Source: Bacteroides intestinalis DSM 17393 | Lineage (GTDB): Bacteria; Bacteroidota; Bacteroidia; Bacteroidales; Bacteroidaceae | Direction of reading: 5' to 3' | Assembly: GCF_000172175.1 (NCBI RefSeq) | Contig: NZ_ABJL02000008.1 | Span: 1,860,001 to 1,924,000 of the forward strand | Length of the DNA stretch: 64,000 nt | Shown: positions 35,890-44,723 of the stretch, one piece after another | Numbering within the stretch: the first letter of the stretch is position 1 | How the letters are laid out: each line of letters opens with the position of its first letter | The notes under the pieces: generated by a model | What the model was told of the DNA's origin: nothing | Seen by the model: only the letters and a program-made list of their open reading frames with translations | The model's database searches: none | Made by a program: the position numbers and the translations under genes

Positions 35890-37527
35890 ATGAAGTTACT
35901 CTGGCTCGACCTGAACAGTTCATACGCCCACTCCTCACTGGCACTCCCCGCACTGCATGCACAGATAGCCGACGACAACGCCATCGAATGGGACATCGTA
36001 TCCGCCACCATCAACGAGAACGTGGGCATGGTAGCGGGCGAAATCTACCGCCGCCGTCCCGACCTGCTTGCCGCCACCGTCTGGTTGTTCAATCACGAGC
36101 AACTATTGCACATCATTTCAAGAGTAAAAGCCCTGCTGCCCCAATGCTGCATCGTATTGGGCGGACCGGAATTCCTGGGAGACAACGAATTCTTCCTGCG
36201 CAGCAACCCGTTTGTCAGTTTCGTGTTCAGGGGAGAAGGCGAAGAAGTATTCCCGCAATGGATAACCCACCGCAACAATTCGTCGGAATGGAAGAATATC
36301 CCCGGACTCTGCTACCTCGACTCCCACGGAAATTACATCGACAACGGCATCGCCCGCGTGCTGAACTTCCATCACCTCATTCCACCCGAGAAAAGCCGTT
36401 TCTTCAACTGGAGCAAACCTTTCGTGCAATTGGAAACCACACGGGGCTGCTTCAACACCTGCGCCTTCTGCGTCAGCGGTGGAGAAAAACCCGTGCGCAC
36501 CCTGTCTATCGAGGCAATCCGCGAACGGCTGCAAATCATCCACCGACACGGAATAAAGAACGTGCGTGTGCTCGACCGTACTTTCAATTATAATACCCGC
36601 CGGGCAAAGGAGCTGCTGGAACTGTTCCTTGAATTCGCCCCCGATATACGTTTCCACCTGGAAATGCACCCTGCCCTACTTTCCGAAGAGCTGAAAGAGG
36701 AGTTAAAGCGTCTGCCCGAAGGGTTGCTGCATCTGGAAGCCGGCATACAAAGCCTGCGCGAGCCGGTGCTTGTGCAAAGCCGACGGATGGGCCGACTGTC
36801 GGATGCGCTGGAAGGACTGAAATTCCTGTGTGCCCTCCCCAACATGGAAACGCATGCCGACCTGATTGCCGGGCTCCCGCTCTATCACCTTTCGGAGATA
36901 TTCGAGGACATCCGCGTATTGGCGGAATATGGCGCCGGAGAAATACAACTGGAGTCCCTGAAACTGCTTCCCGGCACGGAAATGCGCCGCAGGGCGGAAG
37001 AACTGGGCATACAATATTCCCCGTTCCCACCCTACGAGGTACTGCAAACCCGCGAAATCAATGTGGACGAGCTGCAAACCGCGCGACAACTTTCGCGCCT
37101 GCTGGATGGATTTTATAATGCTCCTGCCTGGCAAGGTATAACCCGAAGACTGATTCTGGATAACGAAACGTTCCTGCACGATTTTCTGGAACATCTGATA
37201 CGGATAGGATTGATAGACCAGCCGATGAGTCTGGAAAAACGGGGCCTCATCCTGTATGAGTTCTGCAAGCGGCATTATCCCGAATATCAGTCGGAAGCAA
37301 GCATCGCCTGGATAGAGGCGGGCATGTCGCTGAAGAAGCTCCCGGCAGAACGGGTAAAGACCAAGCGGCAGGTTCCTCCCGGACATTGGGAAGTGCTGTA
37401 TGGGGAATACAGGGAGAACCTCCGGCTTTGTTTCCTGCCGATCGGCGAGGAAGAAAACCGGGGATATTGGTTCGGCTTTGAGTCGGAGATACAGAAAATA
37501 GAACCGGTGTTCAAAGCAAGAAATTAA
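35890..37527 (+). CDS. B12-binding-domain radical SAM protein (DUF4080 type)
   Basis: 545 residues. Residues 1-~130 form a cobalamin-binding-like Rossmann domain (LLWLDLNSSYAHSSLALP, VLGGPEFLGDNE). The radical SAM core has the [4Fe-4S] motif C187-x3-C191-x2-C194 in TTRGCFNTCAFCVSGGEKP, then a TIM-barrel region with VRVLDRTFNY and HADLIAGLPLYHLSEI. The C-terminal ~150 residues fit DUF4080, found in this family. The DxHxxG B12 lower-ligand motif is not evident, so B12 may bind base-off or not at all. Such proteins often modify tetrapyrroles or RNA; the substrate here is unknown. Codon use is more GC-rich than in neighbouring genes. Confidence 0.85.
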   Translation: MKLLWLDLNSSYAHSSLALPALHAQIADDNAIEWDIVSATINENVGMVAGEIYRRRPDLLAATVWLFNHEQLLHIISRVKALLPQCCIVLGGPEFLGDNEFFLRSNPFVSFVFRGEGEEVFPQWITHRNNSSEWKNIPGLCYLDSHGNYIDNGIARVLNFHHLIPPEKSRFFNWSKPFVQLETTRGCFNTCAFCVSGGEKPVRTLSIEAIRERLQIIHRHGIKNVRVLDRTFNYNTRRAKELLELFLEFAPDIRFHLEMHPALLSEELKEELKRLPEGLLHLEAGIQSLREPVLVQSRRMGRLSDALEGLKFLCALPNMETHADLIAGLPLYHLSEIFEDIRVLAEYGAGEIQLESLKLLPGTEMRRRAEELGIQYSPFPPYEVLQTREINVDELQTARQLSRLLDGFYNAPAWQGITRRLILDNETFLHDFLEHLIRIGLIDQPMSLEKRGLILYEFCKRHYPEYQSEASIAWIEAGMSLKKLPAERVKTKRQVPPGHWEVLYGEYRENLRLCFLPIGEEENRGYWFGFESEIQKIEPVFKARN

Positions 37528-37586
37528 TTTATCGTATGAGGCTGAAATACTACCTTTGCCATGCACAGGTTACGGATTAGTTATGC

Positions 37587-37594
37587 TATCTTTG
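37587..37594 (+). promoter_or_regulatory. -7 box of the HU-like/pentapeptide operon
   Basis: TATCTTTG immediately before the 22-bp repeat array. If used, the array lies in the 5' leader of the mRNA. Confidence 0.55.
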
Positions 37595-37603
37595 CGACTT
37601 GGC

Positions 37604-37697
37604 ATACAATCATTGGCATTGATTGTAGGAATCATTGGCATTGATTGTGGCAATCATTGGCATTGATTATAGGAATCATTGGCAATGATTGTATACC
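37604..37697 (+). repeat. Four-unit 22-bp tandem repeat array bounded by inverted ends
   Basis: Units begin at 37609, 37631, 37653 and 37675, exactly 22 bp apart, each with core ATCATTGGCATTGATT (last unit ATCATTGGCAATGATT). Each core is itself a dyad (half-sites AATCA/TGATT). The outer ends are also inverted: GGCATACAATCATTGG on the left against the reverse complement of GGCAATGATTGTATACC on the right. It lies between a promoter box and the start of an HU-like DNA-binding protein. Confidence 0.9.
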
Positions 37698-37767
37698 CAA
37701 GATATAGATATGCCCTGTTTAGTCAGGGCCTCAGGGTAGTTGAATCATAAAGGAAGGAGAACTTAAT

Positions 37768-38184
37768 ATGCCTTTTTACAAGAAACAGAAATTGAATGGA
37801 AAGTGGTATCCGAGAGCAGTGACCAAAGGTCATCCTGCTACAACGGATGATGTGGCAAAACGACTGTCGCTTATGTCAACGGTAAGTCCGGGAGACACGT
37901 ATGCGGTGCTCGTGAATCTGGGTGAAGTTTTGGCAAACCTGATGAGTGCAGGCCGGTCGGTACGGCTGAAAGGCGTAGGAACATTCTACCTCTCCTGTCA
38001 GTCATCGAGCCAGGGCGTAGACACGCCCGAAGAAGTAAGTTCGCAGCAAATCACTGATGTAAAGGTATGCTTTATCCCCGAATATAGCCGTCAGCAAAAT
38101 GGCCAAGTAATCCAACGAACCCTCATCGACCCACATCTGGAATGGATAGACTTAGACGAAATAGCGGGCAATGGCAAGAAATAA
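37768..38184 (+). CDS. HU-like DNA-binding protein with C-terminal extension
   Basis: 138 residues. The pattern of Bacteroidetes HU/IHF-like proteins is seen: the N-terminal MPFYKKQKLNGKWYPRAV, helices with DDVAKRLSLMSTVSPGDTYAVLVNLGEVLANLMSAG, then VRLKGVGTFYLSCQSSS as the start of the DNA-binding arm. About 25 extra residues follow. Proteins of this subgroup are shorter in their arm than true HU and their targets are unknown. The 22-bp array just upstream is a candidate binding site, which would make the gene autoregulated. The pentapeptide gene follows after 44 bp. Confidence 0.75.
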   Translation: MPFYKKQKLNGKWYPRAVTKGHPATTDDVAKRLSLMSTVSPGDTYAVLVNLGEVLANLMSAGRSVRLKGVGTFYLSCQSSSQGVDTPEEVSSQQITDVKVCFIPEYSRQQNGQVIQRTLIDPHLEWIDLDEIAGNGKK

Positions 38185-38228
38185 TCCCTTTACAGAAATC
38201 AAACAAGACAATCTCCCAACCCCACCAT

Positions 38229-38786
38229 ATGGAAAACCAAATCATTGAAAAAGCCGATTTCACCATCGACGAACTGGAACCCAACTACTACGAATGTACC
38301 TTCGACAAATGCAACTTCTCCGGCCAAAGCATCGGCAGAGTTATCTTTGAGAGATGCACCTTCAAAGAATGCAACCTGTCACTGGTGAAAGCCAGCAACA
38401 CCTCCTGGCTGGACGTCCTCTTCACCGACTGCAAGATGACAGGCATCAACTTCACCCTCAGCAACCGCTTCGGCCTGTCCGTAGAGTTCCGCAACTGCCT
38501 CCTCTCCTATGCCCTCTTCACCGAGATGAAGCTGAAAGGTACCCGTTTCACACGTTGCGACCTGCAAAATGCCGACTTCATGGAGACACAACTCCCCGAA
38601 GCCAAGTTCACCGAGTGCGACCTCTGCTACGCCTCCTTCCACCACACCAACCTGGAAAAAGCCGATTTCAGCACCGCCCGCAACTATGCCCTGAACCCTG
38701 CCGCCAACCGCCTGAAGAAAGCCCGGTTCTCCCGCTACGGGCTGGAAGGACTGCTGACGGGATTAGGAATAGAGGTTGTCGACTAA
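38229..38786 (+). CDS. Pentapeptide-repeat protein (Qnr/McbG-like fold)
   Basis: 185 residues built of A(D/N)LxX-type five-residue repeats in two blocks, e.g. CTFDKCNFSGQ, CTFKECNLS, CDLQNADFMETQLPEAKFTECDLCYASF. It closes with NYALNPAANRLKKARFSRYG, a C-terminal block also seen in Qnr-type proteins. The fold is a right-handed quadrilateral beta-helix that can mimic DNA; Qnr proteins shield gyrase from quinolones. Length is near Qnr (~215), but protection is only inferred. The frame is open from 38142, but the ATG at 38229 begins the first repeat. Its last 24 bases overlap the convergent kinase gene. Confidence 0.75.
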   Translation: MENQIIEKADFTIDELEPNYYECTFDKCNFSGQSIGRVIFERCTFKECNLSLVKASNTSWLDVLFTDCKMTGINFTLSNRFGLSVEFRNCLLSYALFTEMKLKGTRFTRCDLQNADFMETQLPEAKFTECDLCYASFHHTNLEKADFSTARNYALNPAANRLKKARFSRYGLEGLLTGLGIEVVD

Positions 38787-40373
38787 CGCCTCATTGTGTA
38801 ATTGAGGAGTGGGTGCCGTAGCACAAGGCAATGTAACCCAAAACGCAGTGCCTGCACCCACTTCCGAAGTCACCCCAATGGTTCCGCCCATGCTCTCTGC
38901 TATAGACTTACAAATGGGCAACCCTAACCCAACTCCTTGCGCAAAAGAGTCCACTTTCTCGAAACGGTCGAAAACCACTGGAAGTTTATCCTGCGGAATA
39001 CCGCAGCCTGTATCTTTCACACTAATCTTGACACCCCCATCTACCATGCTGTACGCTATATCGATATGGCCGCTTTGGGTGTTTTTCAGAGCGTTCGACA
39101 GGAAGTTGCTCAGTATCCGTTTGACATACTGAGCGTCAAGTTCCACCATATAATCCTGTTCCGGTTTATCCACACGGACATCCAACTTTCCGTCGGCCTT
39201 CATCCTGCACTCGGCGGCACTTTCCACAACGAGGTCCGACAGGCAGAACCATGCAGGATACAGTTTAAAGTCTCCTGCCTCCAACTTCGAAAGCTCCAGA
39301 ACATCATCCACCACCTTCAACAAGAGGGTATTGTTATGCTGTATCAACTGGTTATATTCCTTTTTCTCCTCCATATCCTCCGTCATAGTCAGTATACTTG
39401 AGAAACCAACAATAGAATTCAACGGAGTACGTATCTCGTGACTCATATTGGCAAGAAAGGCAGACTTCAACCTGTTGGCTTCTTCCGCTTTCTCTTTCGC
39501 TTCCCGTAAGTCCTGCTCCAATGCCTTTCTTTTATCAATCATCAGAGTTCCCCCCACCAGGACAACCGGTTCGCCGTTTTCATCATACTGATATACGGCG
39601 CCGTAAATTTCTCTCCACGAAAGAGTACCGTCTTCATTCCGAAGCTGAAATTCCTCATCAAAAAAGTCCGTTTCCTTTCGATTCAGCCTGTCCAATGCCC
39701 GATAGATGTTCTCCCTGTATTCCGGCAGGATAAGCAGCAGATGTTCGTCAGCATCAACTACTCTATCCGTTGCACCTTCATTGTCTCTTTTCCAGGTGAT
39801 CTCTTTACGCCGCAAATCCCATGTCCAAAGTTTCATACCGGTAGCTTTCAGCAGCAAGCGATGCTGAAGATCCAGTTGTTCCAACTGGCACCGCTTTTCT
39901 GTTGCTTCCGTGACGTCCACGGCCGCACTAATCAGCCAGCGGGGCTCGCCCTTGTAGTACAACAACTGCTTATACATACTCAATACATGTTCGCACCCAT
40001 CAGCCAATATCAGATGCTGAAAGGTGTTTGATTGGCCGGAACGTATCGTTTCCCGGTCTGTCTGTTGAAAGGCAGAACAAATTTCGGGAGGCAGAACACT
40101 TGCATTTTTCCCGATCAGGTCGTCCTGAGAGACACTATATAAATCTTCAGATTTCTTGTTCCAAAAGAGATAGTTACAGTTATCCTTGATGTCCTTCACT
40201 GTAGTCGGAATAGGAAGATTATTCAGCAACTCCCGCATCAGGAAATTGTCTTCCTTCATTTCTTCCCACTCTTTTACTGATATGCCATGAAGTTTATACA
40301 ATCGGAAATAATAGACTGCCGCTACAATTGAAACAACAAAAACAATTTGAATGGCTAGACACAATATAGACAT
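38763..40373 (-). CDS. PAS-domain sensor histidine kinase
   Basis: About 536 residues. One N-terminal membrane helix (ILCLAIQIVFVVSIVAAVYYF) is followed by two PAS-like domains (~50-160, NNLPIPTTVKDIKDNCNYLFWNK; and ~175-290). Next come HisKA (AFLANMSHEIRTPLNSIVGFSSI) and HATPase_c with N box ILSNFLSNALKNT, G1 DTGCGI and G2 GVGLGLPIC. All catalytic motifs are intact. No receiver is fused and no regulator is adjacent, so its partner is elsewhere. The frame is open to 40427; the ATG at 40373 is preferred because a -7-like box (minus strand TTCCTTTG) lies at 40407-40414. Confidence 0.85.
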   Translation of the reverse strand: MSILCLAIQIVFVVSIVAAVYYFRLYKLHGISVKEWEEMKEDNFLMRELLNNLPIPTTVKDIKDNCNYLFWNKKSEDLYSVSQDDLIGKNASVLPPEICSAFQQTDRETIRSGQSNTFQHLILADGCEHVLSMYKQLLYYKGEPRWLISAAVDVTEATEKRCQLEQLDLQHRLLLKATGMKLWTWDLRRKEITWKRDNEGATDRVVDADEHLLLILPEYRENIYRALDRLNRKETDFFDEEFQLRNEDGTLSWREIYGAVYQYDENGEPVVLVGGTLMIDKRKALEQDLREAKEKAEEANRLKSAFLANMSHEIRTPLNSIVGFSSILTMTEDMEEKKEYNQLIQHNNTLLLKVVDDVLELSKLEAGDFKLYPAWFCLSDLVVESAAECRMKADGKLDVRVDKPEQDYMVELDAQYVKRILSNFLSNALKNTQSGHIDIAYSMVDGGVKISVKDTGCGIPQDKLPVVFDRFEKVDSFAQGVGLGLPICKSIAESMGGTIGVTSEVGAGTAFWVTLPCATAPTPQLHNEALVDNLYS

Positions 40374-40406
40374 TGTATATACAGATTTTTTGTCGTTATT
40401 ATTTTG

Positions 40407-40414
40407 CAAAGGAA
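40407..40414 (-). promoter_or_regulatory. Possible -7 box of the PAS kinase
   Basis: TTCCTTTG on the minus strand, one mismatch to TAnnTTTG; it favours the ATG at 40373. Confidence 0.35.
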
Positions 40415-40514
40415 CAAAATATCGCAAAAATAACTGATATACAGTTTGTCATACATATAAAGAATTGTCCTCAAGTATATTAAAAAAAGTAATATATCAC
40501 TGATATACAGAATA

Positions 40515-42251
40515 TTATTTTTTCAATTCCTTCTCTGCATTCTTAAATTCGGAAGGAGTCATTCCCGTCCTTGCCTTAAACAATTGGTGGAAAGTAGGCA
40601 TACTATTGATGCCTGACGCTTCGGCAATGGCACGTAATGTATATTCAGGATGTTCCTTCAATAAATGCATGGCATAATTCAAGCGGAGGTCATTGAGATA
40701 TCCGTTCAAATTGGTGTCCGTATTCTCTTTTATCATCCGGGCAAAACGGGTATTGTTCATCTTGACCATCCGGGCAAGTTCTTCTCTCGATATGTCGGCG
40801 GACAGATACAGGTTATCCCGTTTGATAATATAATCCAGTTTGCCGAAAATCATCTTATTCATCTGGGCTTCCTCTTCGTTACCATCGGATGCTTCCGGTT
40901 CTGTCTGCCCGGTTTCCGGGAAAGGCTGGCCTTCCGACATTCTCTCGGCATCAGCCTGCAGGCGGTTCATCTCCGTCTGCATGGACATCTGCTCGTTGAT
41001 GCGCTGCACCAGCACTTGGTTCTTACACTTGATTTTGCGGTTTTGCAGCCACATGCGCCACAGGAAGAACAGTGATAACAAGGAAACACAGAAGATGAAG
41101 ACTAATGTAATGGTGCGTATGGTTAGTTGGAAAGCCTGTTCCGCAATGCGGGCTTCCTTCTCATTCACTTCGTAAAGGTTGTCCAGTTCCAATGCGGCAT
41201 TGGTTTTATCACGCCGATAGATGCTGTCCGTTATGGACAGGATGGAAGCACGCAACGCGGCGACTTTCTCATAGTCTTTCAGGGCAAGATAGGCGTCTAT
41301 CTCCCGTTGCAGAACACCGACGTACTGGGTATTCAAGGTATCTTGCTGACGCATCAGCTCCTTGAAGTCGCGGCAATGGTCTATTACAGCCTGATATTGT
41401 TTGGTGACAAACAGATAAGGGGTGGCATCGCGCTTACCGGCAGGAGTGTTATAGACATGGGTAGACTGGTATTTTTTATGGTACTCTTTCCCACGTTCCA
41501 CATCTCCCAGCAAATGGCAGATGCGGGACAATTTGGAATAGACATATCCGTATTGCTGGTCGAGGAAAGCCTCACGCACTTCCGGATTGCCTTTCATTCC
41601 GTCCAACAGCTTCTCACGCTGCAAACCTACCTGCAAGGCGTCTTCCAGCCGGTTGTCGTTAATCAGGTATCCCATCTTCACCCCATAGAAATAGGAAAGC
41701 ATCGACTTGCTCAGTTTATCTTTCCTGCCATCCAGCAGGGCGATTGCCTTATCGAAAAGCTCATACCCTTCCTCTTTCAATGACAGCATCCATTTGTTCT
41801 CGCCCATACAGAAGAGTAACTTACATTCCGACTGCCGGTCGTCGAGCCTGCGTGCCAATTCCAGCCCTTCAACCGCATAACGGTTGCTCTCCTTATATTC
41901 GCTCAGGGTATGGGAGATGTCGGCCAGGGTTATGGTCATCTTCAACAAGTGGTCAGGGTGGTTCCCGGAGATAGAATCATGTACATAGGCCCGGCGGGCA
42001 TAGTGGAATGCCGATTTGTCCTGATACAGGTACGAGTAGACCATGCTACGCAAATCATCAACCTTGTATATGGGCAACGCTTGCTTTGTTTCAGCTTCGT
42101 CCAGCAGTTGCAACGCGCGTTTCGGCTCATCCATATAGATGTCCGTGATATACTGTTCCGTATATATATCCTTTGTTCCTTTATCTCCGCTTGCCAGGGC
42201 AGATACCGACAGAAAGCCTAACAAGAGGAGACATATATAGAAATGTCTCAT
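40515..42251 (-). CDS. TPR-AraC membrane transcriptional regulator
   Basis: 578 residues: signal peptide (LLLLGFLSVSALASG), TPR-like helices (~30-370) predicted to lie in the periplasm, a membrane helix (TIRTITLVFIFCVSLLSLFFLWRMW, ~388), a coiled linker and a C-terminal AraC HTH (ISREELARMVKMNNTRFARMIKENTDTN ... LRAIAEASGINSMPTFHQLFKARTGMTPSEFK). This architecture suggests one-step signal transfer from periplasm to DNA. It starts 4 bp after the Fur-type gene on the same strand, so it is the third gene of the metal ATPase operon. Confidence 0.85.
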   Translation of the reverse strand: MRHFYICLLLLGFLSVSALASGDKGTKDIYTEQYITDIYMDEPKRALQLLDEAETKQALPIYKVDDLRSMVYSYLYQDKSAFHYARRAYVHDSISGNHPDHLLKMTITLADISHTLSEYKESNRYAVEGLELARRLDDRQSECKLLFCMGENKWMLSLKEEGYELFDKAIALLDGRKDKLSKSMLSYFYGVKMGYLINDNRLEDALQVGLQREKLLDGMKGNPEVREAFLDQQYGYVYSKLSRICHLLGDVERGKEYHKKYQSTHVYNTPAGKRDATPYLFVTKQYQAVIDHCRDFKELMRQQDTLNTQYVGVLQREIDAYLALKDYEKVAALRASILSITDSIYRRDKTNAALELDNLYEVNEKEARIAEQAFQLTIRTITLVFIFCVSLLSLFFLWRMWLQNRKIKCKNQVLVQRINEQMSMQTEMNRLQADAERMSEGQPFPETGQTEPEASDGNEEEAQMNKMIFGKLDYIIKRDNLYLSADISREELARMVKMNNTRFARMIKENTDTNLNGYLNDLRLNYAMHLLKEHPEYTLRAIAEASGINSMPTFHQLFKARTGMTPSEFKNAEKELKK

Positions 42252-42255
42252 ACGC

Positions 42256-42693
42256 TCAATCGTCTGTGTCTATTCTCTTATGGACTGCGCAGTCGGCGCA
42301 AATCCCTTTGATTACATAATTAATTCCCGTCTGCATGAATCCCTCCGGAAGCGTGACTGACGGGGCGTGCACACTCCGGATGCAATAGGTCTTGTGGCAA
42401 TGTTCGCAATAGAAGTGCATGTGCTGGTCTTCCACCGTACACATGCAGCAGTCTTCGCAAACGGCATACTTCAACGAACCGCTTCCATCGTCCACACCAT
42501 GTATCAGGTGGTGGGAAAGGAACAGGGTCAGTGTCCGGAAAATAGTGGATTTATCAACCGTATCGAGTTTCTCTTCCAAATCTGCCATGGACACAGCCCG
42601 CCTCATCTCCATCATAGTGCGGAGAATCAACAGCCTCATCGCTGTAGGTTTGATATCCCGAAGGGACAATTTATGTAGATATACGTCTTTCAT
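42256..42693 (-). CDS. Fur/Zur-family metal-dependent repressor
   Basis: 145 residues. The N-terminal winged helix (LSLRDIKPTAMRLLILRTMMEMRRAVSMADLEEKLDTVDKSTIFRTLTLF) and the dimerisation part with HMHFYCEHCHKTYCI and a second pair CADC near the end give the CxxC...CxxC structural zinc site of Fur-family proteins. The sensed metal cannot be read off, but the flanking P1B-type ATPase gene (5-bp gap) makes zinc a good guess (Zur-like). A candidate operator, TGCAACC-G-GGTTGCA, lies at the operon promoter. Confidence 0.85.
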   Translation of the reverse strand: MKDVYLHKLSLRDIKPTAMRLLILRTMMEMRRAVSMADLEEKLDTVDKSTIFRTLTLFLSHHLIHGVDDGSGSLKYAVCEDCCMCTVEDQHMHFYCEHCHKTYCIRSVHAPSVTLPEGFMQTGINYVIKGICADCAVHKRIDTDD

Positions 42694-42698
42694 ACTAC

Positions 42699-44648
42699 TC
42701 AGAACTTCTTACCTAATATGCGGACCGAATTGAGAACAACCAGCAAAGCCACTCCGACATCGGCAAACACCGCCGCCCATAGCGTGGCAAAGCCAAAGGC
42801 GCCCGCAATCAGAACCAATATTTTCACGGTGATGGCACCGATAATATTTTGCATCACAATCCGTCTTGTGGCCCGTCCGATGGAAATGGCTGTCACCACC
42901 CGCGACGGTTGGTCGGTCTGGATAACTACATCTGCACTTTCGATAGCGGCATCCGAACCCAGCCCTCCCATCGCAATCCCCACATCACTGAGAGCCAGTA
43001 CGGGAGCGTCATTCATACCATCGCCCACAAAGGCTACGGACACGTCCGGGGCAGAATTGAGCTGTTCCAGATGGACGGCCTTATCTTCGGGAAGCAGGTC
43101 ACCGTAAGCCTTGTCAATGCCCAATTCTGCGGCAAAGATATCAACAATCTCCTGTTTATCACCAGATAACATTTGAATATTATCTATTTTTAAAGCCTTT
43201 ATTTTTTTTATAGCATCCGTGGCATCCTCCTTCAGAGTGTCCGAAAGCAGCAGGCAACCGGCATATCGCCCGTCGATGGCACAGACTACGACAGTGGCTA
43301 CACAGTCCATCAGTTCTCCGGGTACGGATATCTTGCGGTCCTTCAACAGGCGGATGTTGCCGACAAGGACTTTGCGGCTCCCTACTTCGGCCTCCAGACC
43401 ATAGCCTGCCAGTTCATTCAATGTAGTTACTTCCAGAGGTTCCACACCCCGTTCGGCCGCGAAGCGGGCAACGGCTTGTGCCACAGGATGGGTGCTCTTC
43501 TTTTCTACAGACAGCACCAGGCGCAGCAATTCATCTTCCGGCAGACCGGCCGCCTGTATGGACGTCACGCGGAAACTGCCGGTGGTCAGCGTGCCTGTTT
43601 TGTCGAAGACGATGGCATTCACGCGGGTGATGGCATCCAGATAATTGCTTCCCTTAAACAGGATACCCATACGGGAAGCCGCCCCTATTCCTCCGAAATA
43701 GCCCAACGGGATGCTGATAATCAGTGCGCACGGGCAGGATATTACGAGAAACACCAAGCCACGATAGAGCCAATCGTTGAACACATAGTCGAAGCCCGGA
43801 TGCACCGCCGCAACAAGTGCGGGAAGGGCTACTATCAGGACAGCCAGAAGCACGACTATCGGTGTATAGATGCGGGCAAACCGCCGGATGAACAGTTCGG
43901 CAGGCGCTTTGCGCTCTGCTGCGTCCTGCACAAGGTTGAGGATGCGTGCCAGCGTGCTGTGGTCGTAAGGTTTCGTCACCAGTATGCGCACTGCCTGTCC
44001 GCTGACAATCATACCGGCAAGGACATCACCGCCTGCGGAAACATTACGGGGCATGCTCTCCCCGGTCAGCGCCGAAGTATCGAAAACGGCCTGCGGGTTT
44101 TGCAGAGTTCCGTCCAGAGGGACACGTTCTCCGGGTTTTACTTCAATGGTTTCTCCCACATTGACGTCACGGGGAGAGACTGTGCGGAGCGTGTTTTCAC
44201 GATATACATCCACCCGTTCGGGGCGCACATCGAGCAGGCCGCGGATATTGCGGGTAGCCTGGTTCACGGCTTTATCCTGCAACATCTCTCCCAGGGTATA
44301 GAGTAGCATCACGGCAAGCGCTTCCGGATATTCTCCGATATAGAATGCTCCGAGGGAAGCTAAGGCCATCAGGGAGAATTCATTGAACCAGTCTTTCCGC
44401 AAGATGCCCTCCCATGCTTCGCGCATCACAGGAAGTCCCACGGGCAGGAAGCCCAGCAGGAACCAGCAGAATTCAACCACCGGATGGTTGAATCCTACCC
44501 ATTCCTGATGCTGGAAGATGATACCCGTGATAAGGAATATACCTGATAGCACCGGAGCTCCTATCTTACGAATCATAGATTGCTCTTTCTCTTTGCTCTG
44601 CGGAGAAGTATGTGTATGTGCACAACCACACTGACATTTTGTTTCCAT
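42699..44648 (-). CDS. P1B-type heavy-metal ATPase (Zn/Cd/Pb exporter type)
   Basis: 649 residues. The N-terminus is only a short Cys/His-rich tail (CQCGCAHTHT) in place of a full HMA domain. Eight membrane helices are expected, with the ion-binding C305-P-C307 in ISCPCALIISIP. The phosphorylation site is D349 in DKTGTLTTG, with the TGES phosphatase loop (LTGESMPRN), the STHPVAQA motif and the GDGMNDAPVL hinge. The CPC motif and lack of MxxSS in the last helices fit the zinc/cadmium/lead exporter subgroup (ZntA-like). It is the first gene of an operon with a Fur-type regulator and a TPR-AraC regulator. Confidence 0.9.
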   Translation of the reverse strand: METKCQCGCAHTHTSPQSKEKEQSMIRKIGAPVLSGIFLITGIIFQHQEWVGFNHPVVEFCWFLLGFLPVGLPVMREAWEGILRKDWFNEFSLMALASLGAFYIGEYPEALAVMLLYTLGEMLQDKAVNQATRNIRGLLDVRPERVDVYRENTLRTVSPRDVNVGETIEVKPGERVPLDGTLQNPQAVFDTSALTGESMPRNVSAGGDVLAGMIVSGQAVRILVTKPYDHSTLARILNLVQDAAERKAPAELFIRRFARIYTPIVVLLAVLIVALPALVAAVHPGFDYVFNDWLYRGLVFLVISCPCALIISIPLGYFGGIGAASRMGILFKGSNYLDAITRVNAIVFDKTGTLTTGSFRVTSIQAAGLPEDELLRLVLSVEKKSTHPVAQAVARFAAERGVEPLEVTTLNELAGYGLEAEVGSRKVLVGNIRLLKDRKISVPGELMDCVATVVVCAIDGRYAGCLLLSDTLKEDATDAIKKIKALKIDNIQMLSGDKQEIVDIFAAELGIDKAYGDLLPEDKAVHLEQLNSAPDVSVAFVGDGMNDAPVLALSDVGIAMGGLGSDAAIESADVVIQTDQPSRVVTAISIGRATRRIVMQNIIGAITVKILVLIAGAFGFATLWAAVFADVGVALLVVLNSVRILGKKF

Positions 44649-44676
44649 AATCTTAATCTTATTATTTTGTCCGGTG

Positions 44677-44684
44677 CAAAGGTA
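44677..44684 (-). promoter_or_regulatory. -7 box of the metal operon
   Basis: TACCTTTG on the minus strand, 28 bp before the ATPase ATG. Confidence 0.65.
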
Positions 44685-44696
44685 AGGGATGGGGAG

Positions 44697-44711
44697 TGCA
44701 ACCGGGTTGCA
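44697..44711. promoter_or_regulatory. Palindromic operator candidate for the Fur-type repressor
   Basis: Perfect 7-bp inverted repeat TGCAACC-G-GGTTGCA placed 13-27 bp upstream of the -7 box, i.e. over the -33 region, where a repressor would block the promoter. The operon encodes its own Fur-type protein. Confidence 0.55.
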
Positions 44712-44723
44712 AAGGTGATACAG

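Noticed and set aside
36118..36669. Long minus-strand frame opposite the radical SAM gene
   Set aside because: Shadow frame caused by GC-rich third positions of the real gene; the same holds for the minus frames at 36584-37030 and 36703-37566.
37604..37697. CRISPR-like array
   Set aside because: Units are directly adjacent with a 22-bp period and no spacers; no cas genes nearby.
38354..38821. 155-codon plus-strand frame in the pentapeptide gene
   Set aside because: Arg/Pro/His-rich shadow of the repeat gene in another frame.
43476..44306. 276-codon plus-strand frame opposite the metal ATPase
   Set aside because: Shadow; the minus strand carries the complete P-type ATPase motifs.
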